Positions 58,662 to 64,000 of a stretch of 64,000 nucleotides of DNA are shown piece by piece. The stretch is taken from positions 6,537,001 through 6,601,000 of the forward strand of contig NC_016109.1 in assembly GCF_000269985.1 (NCBI RefSeq), given 5' to 3'. Origin of the DNA: Kitasatospora setae KM-6054. GTDB taxonomy: Bacteria; Actinomycetota; Actinomycetes; Streptomycetales; Streptomycetaceae. The notes under the pieces are model-generated. The model ran no database searches. It was not told the origin of the DNA and saw only the letters and a program-made list of their open reading frames with translations. Numbering within the stretch: the first letter of the stretch is position 1; each line of letters begins with the position of its first letter. Made by a program: the position numbers and the translations under genes.

Positions 58662-59796
58662 CGCCGCCGCCCGGCGCTTCCCCCTCGTCGCCCGGCCGCG
58701 ACCGGCTTGCCTCCCCCTGCACCAACGCATCCAGGCGCTGACCCGACTCGCGGACGTCGCGGCCGAGCAGGGCGACCCGAGCATCGCCTCGACCGTCCTC
58801 AACCGCGCTGCCCTGATCGCCTCCGACATCGGCGACGACACCGCCGCCGGCGCGATGTGCCACCAGCACGCCGCCGCCTACCTGCACGCCACCCCGCTGC
58901 CTGCCGACGCTGCGATCCGCGCCCTCGAACCCCTCGTCAACCTCGCTCGCCTCCAACTCCGCGCCGGCCGGGCAGATCAAGGCCGCCAGTACCTCCTGAC
59001 GCTGTTCGACGCCGTCGCCAGGGCCGCCCCCACCGACATCGAGGGCATCGCCGTCCCCGCAGACCTCGTCGCAGACACGGCCGACCGCCACACCGTCCGC
59101 GCCTGGCTGTGGTCCGTCCTGCTCGCGGACGGCACCCGCGCCTTGACCACCGTCGGCCGTTGGACGGAGGCACTCGCCCACGTCCAGACGCACCACGGCA
59201 TCGGCCGGCGCATGCTCGACGGCCGCCAGACCGCCGTCCTCGCCGCCGCCACCACCGGCGACCGCCCCGCCGTCCTCGCCCTCCTCCACGACACCGAACC
59301 CGGCGACCCGTGGGAGGACGCCGTCACCGCCGCCCTCACCGCCCTGTGCCGCCCCGGCGACCGGCGCGCCGCCGCGCGCGCCGCCGGCCTGTGGACCGTC
59401 CTCGAACCGGGCGACGGCCTCGCCGTGTTCACCACCCGCCTCGCGCTCACCGTCCTCGACGCCACCGAACCCGACACACCCGCCGCCCGGAACCTCGCCC
59501 GGACCGCCATCATCCGAACGGATGAATCCGGCGACGGCTACGCCCTGCGCGACCTCCTCGCCCACCCCGCCGCCCGCGCCGTCCTGGCCGCCGAGCGAGC
59601 CGAAGCCCGCGAACGGGCCCTCGCCGCCTGCGCGCTGGGCAGCGGCACCCTCCCCGCGGACTCCCGGGAGCGGCTGGACGCCGCGGTCGGCGGCGCCGTC
59701 CGGGTACTCGAAAACGCACTCGCCGCCCCGGGCGAGCGGCGCCCGCCCGCTCCTCGGGCACCGGATCCGGGCATCCGGCAGGCCCTGAAGCGCTGA
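58645..59796 (+). CDS. Helical-repeat protein at the end of the FxLD cluster
   Basis: 383 residues, nearly all helix, with TPR-like paired helices, for example LTRLADVAAEQGDPSIASTV, LVNLARLQLRAGRADQGRQY and AARAAGLWTVLEPGDGLAVF. There is no signal peptide or catalytic motif. ATG at 58645 suits the GAGAGGAG site; a GTG at 58633 is too close to it. It begins inside the end of the previous gene, so it belongs to the same transcript. It could be a scaffold or regulator of the RiPP system. Confidence 0.75.
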   Translation: MWRLPDAAARRFPLVARPRPACLPLHQRIQALTRLADVAAEQGDPSIASTVLNRAALIASDIGDDTAAGAMCHQHAAAYLHATPLPADAAIRALEPLVNLARLQLRAGRADQGRQYLLTLFDAVARAAPTDIEGIAVPADLVADTADRHTVRAWLWSVLLADGTRALTTVGRWTEALAHVQTHHGIGRRMLDGRQTAVLAAATTGDRPAVLALLHDTEPGDPWEDAVTAALTALCRPGDRRAAARAAGLWTVLEPGDGLAVFTTRLALTVLDATEPDTPAARNLARTAIIRTDESGDGYALRDLLAHPAARAVLAAERAEARERALAACALGSGTLPADSRERLDAAVGGAVRVLENALAAPGERRPPAPRAPDPGIRQALKR

Positions 59797-59953
59797 GACC
59801 TGCCACCGCGCACGGCAGAGCCGGAGCCGCCGTGGACCTGACGGACTGTCCGGTCGGGGCTCGGGCCGGGCGGGGGCGTGGCGGGAGGATCGTTCTCGGC
59901 CCCCGGGAGCAGGGAGTGGGCCGGAGACGACCAGCCAGGGAGCGCAGCACGCC

Positions 59954-60568
59954 ATGACGAACATCGCGGTCATCTACTACTCGTCCACCGGTTCGACGTT
60001 CCGGCTGGCGGCCGCGGCCGCCGAGGCGGCGGAGAAGGCGGGCGCGGAGGTCCGGCTGCGCCGGATCGCGGAGATAGCGCCGGACGCGGCCGCCTCCCGG
60101 CGGGAGGGTGCCGAGGGGTTCGCGGCGGAGACCGCGGACGTGCCGGTGGCCGAGCTGGCGGACCTGGAGTGGGCGGACGGCATCCTGTTCGGGACGCCGG
60201 TGCACTTCGGGCTGGCCGCGCCGCAGTTGATGCACTTCATCAACGGGACGTCGAAGCTCTCGATCGAGGGCAAGCTGCTGAACAAGGCGGTCTCGGCGTT
60301 CGCGGCCGGTTCGGCGGCGCACGGCGGCCAGGTGTCGGCGATCCTGGCGCTGCACAACGCGCTGACCCACTGGGGCGCGCCGATCGTCGCGACGGGTTCG
60401 ACCGAGCCGGTGCTGTTCAAGCCGAACAACGGCAACCCGTACGGCGCGTCGGCGGTGGTCGGCGCGAACCCGGGCGTGGTGGCGGACGAGAACCTGGAGG
60501 CCGCGGCCTTCCAGGCCCGCCGGACCCTCGAGGTCGCGTCGGTGCTGAAGACCCTGGACGGCCGGTGA
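59954..60568 (+). CDS. wrbA: WrbA-type flavodoxin-like quinone reductase, copy 1
   Basis: 204 residues. The FMN phosphate loop is in NIAVIYYSSTGSTFRLAAAA and the ring-binding segment is FGTPVHFGLAAPQLMHFING; GSAAHGGQVSAILAL is the usual WrbA middle region. WrbA reduces quinones by two electrons with NAD(P)H, avoiding semiquinones. The loop FNGTSKLSIEGKLLNKA differs from the second copy. ATG at 59954 lies 157 bp after the FxLD cluster. Its stop overlaps the NAT gene (GTGA, 60565-60568), linking quinone reduction and arylamine acetylation. Confidence 0.9.
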   Translation: MTNIAVIYYSSTGSTFRLAAAAAEAAEKAGAEVRLRRIAEIAPDAAASRREGAEGFAAETADVPVAELADLEWADGILFGTPVHFGLAAPQLMHFINGTSKLSIEGKLLNKAVSAFAAGSAAHGGQVSAILALHNALTHWGAPIVATGSTEPVLFKPNNGNPYGASAVVGANPGVVADENLEAAAFQARRTLEVASVLKTLDGR

Positions 60569-61401
60569 CCGCCGTGCTCGCGGCCCCCGCCGCCCGCCTG
60601 GACGAGGCCCTGGTCGACGCGTACCTGGAGCGGATCGGCGCCGAGCGCCCGGCCCGGCCGGACCTGCGCGCGCTGGCCGAGCTGCAGGAACGGCACGTGC
60701 TGTCGGTCCCGTTCGAGAACCTGGACTACCACCTCGACCGGGAGATCCACCTGGACGCCCGGGTCGTCGACAAGATCGTCCGGGACGGCCGGGGCGGCGC
60801 CTGCTACGAGGTGAACCCGGCGTTCGGCCTGCTGCTGGAGGCGCTCGGCTACCGGGTCCGGATCCTCGCCGCCCGGGTCCGCCGCCCGGACGGCCTGGGC
60901 GCGCCGCTGGGGCACCTGCTGCTCCGGGTGGACGTCGACGGCGTCGGTCACCTGGTGGACGTCGGCTTCCGCCGGGTCAGCCGCCGGCCGCTGCCGCTGG
61001 ACACCACCGCGCCGCAGCCCGACGCCGAGGGCGTCTTCGCCGTCACCGAACCGTTCGACGGCGAACAGGACCTGCTGCTGGACGGCGCCCCGCTCTACCG
61101 GGTCGACCTGCGCGAGCGCGACCTGGGCCAGTTCCGGCCCTCGCTCTGGTGGTTCCGCACCTCGCCGGACTCACCGTTCCTGCACGACCTGTTCTGCTCG
61201 CTGCCCACCGCCGACGGGCGGGTGACCCTCAAGGGCACCCGGCTGACCCTGCGGACGGCCGACGGGCAGCGTACGGTCGAGGAGTTGGACGGCGACGAGG
61301 CGGTACGGGACGCCTACCTGACCCACTTCGGGATCGCGCTCGCGCGGCTCCCGAGGATCCCCGTGCTCCCGGCCGGCTCGTCCGGCATCCAGGTCGAGTG
61401 A
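60565..61401 (+). CDS. Arylamine N-acetyltransferase
   Basis: 278 residues. The catalytic triad is Cys in GRGGACYEVNPAFGLLLEAL (usual RGGxCxExN), His in LGHLLLRVDVDGVGHLVDVG and the following Asp. VPFENLDYHLDREI is the family N-terminal motif. NAT moves acetyl (or propionyl) from CoA to aromatic amines and hydrazines, and some homologues close ansamycin-type amides. GTG at 60565 overlaps wrbA copy 1. It could acetylate aminophenols such as those made by the locus at the window start, although that lies 45 kb away. Confidence 0.92.
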   Translation: MTAVLAAPAARLDEALVDAYLERIGAERPARPDLRALAELQERHVLSVPFENLDYHLDREIHLDARVVDKIVRDGRGGACYEVNPAFGLLLEALGYRVRILAARVRRPDGLGAPLGHLLLRVDVDGVGHLVDVGFRRVSRRPLPLDTTAPQPDAEGVFAVTEPFDGEQDLLLDGAPLYRVDLRERDLGQFRPSLWWFRTSPDSPFLHDLFCSLPTADGRVTLKGTRLTLRTADGQRTVEELDGDEAVRDAYLTHFGIALARLPRIPVLPAGSSGIQVE

Positions 61402-61463
61402 GCGCCGAGCAAGCCCAGGTCGAGCAACTGCCCACCCGCAAGCCCGCCGAGGAGTTCCGATGA
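61398..61463 (+). CDS. Possible 21-residue coupling ORF between NAT and NTF2-like gene
   Basis: GTG at 61398 overlaps the NAT stop (GTGA) and its own TGA at 61461 overlaps the next ATG (ATGA), reading MSAEQAQVEQLPTRKPAEEF plus Arg. A double overlap of this kind lets ribosomes pass from one gene to the next. It may be only a translational linker, or a very short peptide. No cysteines or known precursor motif are present. Confidence 0.35.
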   Translation: MSAEQAQVEQLPTRKPAEEFR

Positions 61464-61933
61464 CGACCCAGACCGAGACCGGGGCCGAGACCGAGGCCGG
61501 GGCCGAGAGCGCGGCGGACGCCGCCGACCGGGCCGCGCTCTTCGCCCCGGTCGACGACCCCGCCGACCTGCCCGGACGCTTCATGCGCGCGTTCAACGCC
61601 CGTGACCTGCAGGCGATCGACCACCTCTTCGAGCCCGGCTGCGTCCGCGTCCTGACCCCCGGGAACGTGGTGTCCGGCGACGGCCGCCGGGCCGCGACCA
61701 GCAGTTTCATGGCGCTCGGCATCCCGATGCGGCTGAGCGTCCGGCACACCTACGTGTACGACGACCTGGCCCTGATCATCGGCGACTACCTGATCGAGGG
61801 AACCAAGCCGGACGGCACGCACGTGCTCCACCAGGGCACCGCCACCGACGTCTGCCGCCGCGGCGCGGACGGCCACTGGCGCTACGCGATCGACAACCCG
61901 CCCGGCACCGACCGCGCCGCCGACGGCTCCTGA
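61460..61933 (+). CDS. NTF2-like (SnoaL/DUF4440-type) protein
   Basis: 157 residues. A low-complexity Glu/Ala/Gly start (MTTQTETGAETEAGAESAAD) precedes the NTF2-like cone: RFMRAFNARDLQAIDHLFEP, VVSGDGRRAATSSFMALGI, HTYVYDDLALIIGDYLIEG, then GHWRYAIDNPPG. Members act as isomerases, hydrolases or non-enzymatic binding partners in small-molecule pathways. ATG at 61460 overlaps the tiny upstream frame. It stands between a NAT and a second WrbA gene, consistent with work on aromatic or quinone compounds. Confidence 0.8.
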   Translation: MTTQTETGAETEAGAESAADAADRAALFAPVDDPADLPGRFMRAFNARDLQAIDHLFEPGCVRVLTPGNVVSGDGRRAATSSFMALGIPMRLSVRHTYVYDDLALIIGDYLIEGTKPDGTHVLHQGTATDVCRRGADGHWRYAIDNPPGTDRAADGS

Positions 61934-62019
61934 CGTCCGCGCCTCCCGTACGAAGAACCGCAGCCACTCGCCGCGCGGCAGCACAGTCGCGGCGGCGGAG
62001 AAGAGAGAGCTCTCACCCC

Positions 62020-62667
62020 ATGACCAACGTAGCGATCGTCTACTACTCGGCGACCGGGAACATCCACAAGCTCGCGGTCGCCGCCGCCGAGGCCGCCGAG
62101 AAGGCCGGCGCCCAGGTCCGGCTGCGCCGCGTCGCCGAGATCCAGGAGAGCACCCTGGCCCCGAACTACACCGAGTGGACCGCCGCCTACGAGGAGCACG
62201 TCTCGGGCAGCCGCGAGGTCGAGGTCGCCACCATCGACGACCTGGACTGGGCGGACGCCGTCGTCTGGGGCACCCCGGGCCGCTACGGCGCGATGGCCGG
62301 CCCGCTCAAGCACTTCATCGACCAGACCTTCGAACTGCACGCCCGGCACGGCCTGAAGAACAAGGCGATGTCCGCCTTCACCTCCACCGGCACCCCGCAC
62401 GGCGGCCAGGAGTCGACCCTGCTGTCGCTCTCCAACGTCTTCTACCACTGGGGCGCGATCATCGTGCCGCCCGGCGTCACCGACCCGATCCTGCTCGCCC
62501 CCAGCAACGGCAACCCGTACGGCGTGAGCGCCACCTCCGGCCTGCAGGCGATCCCCGGCCAGCTGGCGCAGAACGTCACCGAGGACAACCTGAAGGCGGT
62601 CGGCTACCAGACCGTCCGCACCCTGGAGATCGCCGCGGCCCTGAAGCGAGGTCTCGACAACGGCTGA
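62020..62667 (+). CDS. wrbA: WrbA-type NAD(P)H:quinone oxidoreductase, copy 2
   Basis: 215 residues. NVAIVYYSATGNIHKLAVAA forms the FMN loop, WGTPGRYGAMAGPLKHFIDQ the classic WrbA flavin-binding segment, and FTSTGTPHGGQESTLLSLSN the next conserved block. It resembles WrbA more closely than copy 1 and is clearly a paralogue of it (MTN[IV]A[VI][IV]YYS[SA]TG shared). ATG at 62020 begins 86 bp after the NTF2-like gene. A strong hairpin downstream ends the unit. Confidence 0.93.
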   Translation: MTNVAIVYYSATGNIHKLAVAAAEAAEKAGAQVRLRRVAEIQESTLAPNYTEWTAAYEEHVSGSREVEVATIDDLDWADAVVWGTPGRYGAMAGPLKHFIDQTFELHARHGLKNKAMSAFTSTGTPHGGQESTLLSLSNVFYHWGAIIVPPGVTDPILLAPSNGNPYGVSATSGLQAIPGQLAQNVTEDNLKAVGYQTVRTLEIAAALKRGLDNG

Positions 62668-62710
62668 CCCCGTATTCCCCCCCCGAGCAACACGCACATC
62701 CGGCGCATCC

Positions 62711-62746
62711 ACAGGTCCGCCGCGGCTCCGGCCGCGGCGGACCTGT
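62711..62746 (+). terminator. Hairpin terminator after wrbA copy 2
   Basis: Perfect 16-bp arms at 62711-62726 and 62731-62746 around a TCCG tetraloop, 44 bp after the wrbA stop. Confidence 0.85.
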
Positions 62747-62877
62747 CGCGTTCGGCCGGCCTCTCGACGGCAAGGATCGGCGCAGGTCAGCGGCGGTCAG
62801 TGGGGGTCAACTCGCTGATGTGACACAGTCAATCGGCCGTCCTGTCGGCCTGCGGCCGCCTCTGCGAGCGTGGAAGC

Positions 62878-64000
62878 ATGCTCCGGATCCCCAAGAACAA
62901 GACAATCCTGAATCTCGGCCTGATGGCCGAGGAGGCTGCTGTTCGATACGGCGCCAACACCATCACCCTCGACGAGGCCATGGACGCCCTGCCGGAGGCG
63001 GGGCGCCGGTTCACCGTGGCCCGGTTCGCCGACCTGGTCGCCGAGACCGCCAACCGGCTGTGGGCGGCGGGCGTCCGCACCCGCGACCACGTCGTCATCC
63101 ACAAGACCAACAGCTTCGACATCACGCTGTTCGCCTGCGCCGCCGCCCGGATCGGCGCCGTGCCCGTGATGCTCTCCGCGCACCTCGACGGCCCGACCGT
63201 CGAAGCGCTGCTGCGGCGGCTCAAGCGCCCGGCGCTGCTCACCGACGCCGCCAAGCTCGACGGCGAGCTGGCCGGCGCGCCGCTGGCCGAACTCACCTCG
63301 CTGGTGCTCTCCGCGACCGGTGCGCGGCCCGGCGCGACCGCGCTCGCCGACCTGGCCGGCGCCCCGGTCCGCCCGGCCGTCGTGCTCGACCCGGACGAGC
63401 CCGCGATGATGACCCACACCTCCGGCACCACCGGCATCCCCAAGCTGGTCGTCCACTCGTCCCGCTCGATCGGCGCCCGCTACCTCTGGCAGGACCGGGT
63501 GGTGCGGCTGCTGCGCAAGCGCGAGGCCGTGCTGATGCACATCTCGTACGTGCACTCCCGGCTGTACCCCGGGATCGGCGTGCTGCTGAAGCGCAACAAG
63601 CCGATGGTGTTCCTGAACGACGCCTCCCCGGAGCGGCTGGCCGACGCGCTGGTCGAGCACCGCCCCGGCGTCCTGGAGACCCACCCGAACTCGTTCCTGG
63701 AGTGCGAGTCCATCCTCGACGACCCGCGCAGGCCGATCTCCAGCGTCCGCTTCTTCAACAGCACCTTCGACGCCATCCACCCCGGCACCATGCACAAGTT
63801 CCTCCAGGCGTCCGAGCGCCGCAGCCCGGTCTTCCTCCAGGTGTACGGCCAGAGCGAGTGCGGTCCGCTGATCGCCCGCCCCTACACCCGCGGCAACGTC
63901 CTGCACGCCGACGGCCGCTGCCAGGGCTACCCGGCCCCCGGCATCACCCGCTACCGCCTGGTCCCGCGCAACGGGCAGCCGGCCACCCGCGAGACCCCCG
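62878..64000 (+). CDS. AMP-dependent acyl/aryl synthetase, 3' end outside window
   Basis: The first 374 residues of an adenylate-forming enzyme of the ANL superfamily. The phosphate-binding loop is MMTHTSGTTGIPKLVVHSSR (about residues 179-198) and the A5-like core is LQVYGQSECGPLIARPYTR. An N-terminal part with FTVARFADLVAETANRLWAA is usual for CoA ligases. ATG at 62878 is used; the C-terminal lid domain and its Lys are past the window edge. Substrate cannot be judged from this part. It may open a further biosynthetic locus. Confidence 0.88.
   Translation, partial: MLRIPKNKTILNLGLMAEEAAVRYGANTITLDEAMDALPEAGRRFTVARFADLVAETANRLWAAGVRTRDHVVIHKTNSFDITLFACAAARIGAVPVMLSAHLDGPTVEALLRRLKRPALLTDAAKLDGELAGAPLAELTSLVLSATGARPGATALADLAGAPVRPAVVLDPDEPAMMTHTSGTTGIPKLVVHSSRSIGARYLWQDRVVRLLRKREAVLMHISYVHSRLYPGIGVLLKRNKPMVFLNDASPERLADALVEHRPGVLETHPNSFLECESILDDPRRPISSVRFFNSTFDAIHPGTMHKFLQASERRSPVFLQVYGQSECGPLIARPYTRGNVLHADGRCQGYPAPGITRYRLVPRNGQPATRETP

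Overview
The window is very G+C-rich, uses GTG starts often, and is packed with short ATGA/GTGA overlaps. Gene families (DUF5753/DUF397 regulators, gamma-butyrolactone-receptor-like TetR, FxLD lanthipeptide genes, phosphorothioate-dependent restriction enzyme, class I LysRS) point to a Streptomycetaceae actinomycete such as Streptomyces or Kitasatospora. It looks like an accessory, natural-product-rich part of the chromosome. No transposase, tRNA, rRNA or CRISPR array was seen.

Region A (1-17.9 kb) is a candidate biosynthetic gene cluster. A minus-strand operon encodes a DAHP synthase, a DhbA-like dehydrogenase, PhzD, PhzE, a small ABM-type protein, a 3-hydroxybenzoate-6-hydroxylase-like flavoprotein and a second chorismate synthase cut by the window edge. 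Together these should make 3-hydroxyanthranilate and modify it. Divergent plus-strand genes encode a LuxE/LuxC-like pair of the GriD/GriC type (aryl acid to aryl aldehyde), an aldo/keto reductase, a cupin and a Tat-exported bicovalent-FAD oxidase. An ArsR regulator, a second flavin hydroxylase and a TetR/MFS pair with a perfect palindromic operator follow.

Region B (17.9-25.8 kb) mixes housekeeping and defence: a phosphorothioate-dependent HNH nuclease, class I lysyl-tRNA synthetase, a lower-G+C three-gene XRE/DUF6879 module, TerD, and a WXG100-like/amidase/membrane-protein operon resembling a secreted effector set.

Region C (25.9-34.1 kb) is a DNA-alkylation-repair island: three O6-alkylguanine transferases (two overlapped by their own ECF sigma factor genes, one fused to an Ada zinc domain), a free-standing Ada-like protein, AlkB, and between them a gene apparently broken by a 10-bp tandem duplication. 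An MFS gene, an FAD-oxidase remnant and an SDR are interspersed.

Region D (34.1-40.5 kb) holds regulator and SUKH remnants, a gamma-butyrolactone-receptor-like TetR, a secreted beta-propeller and a secreted M1 peptidase.

Region E (40.5-49.5 kb) is the most unusual locus. A four-gene minus-strand operon encodes a 1171-residue protein with two complete ATP-grasp modules around a degenerate third, an FMN reductase, a second ATP-grasp ligase and an MFS exporter. A second FMN reductase and MFS gene are transcribed divergently. It resembles a ribosome-independent peptide or amide pathway.

Region F (50-59.8 kb) carries an XRE/DUF397 pair, a frameshifted anti-sigma-like ATPase and a complete-looking FxLD lanthipeptide cluster (methyltransferase, precursor, LanB, LanC, separate SpaB_C-type protein, repeat protein). 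Region G (59.9 kb to the end) holds two WrbA paralogues flanking an arylamine N-acetyltransferase and an NTF2-like protein, then an adenylate-forming enzyme cut by the window edge.
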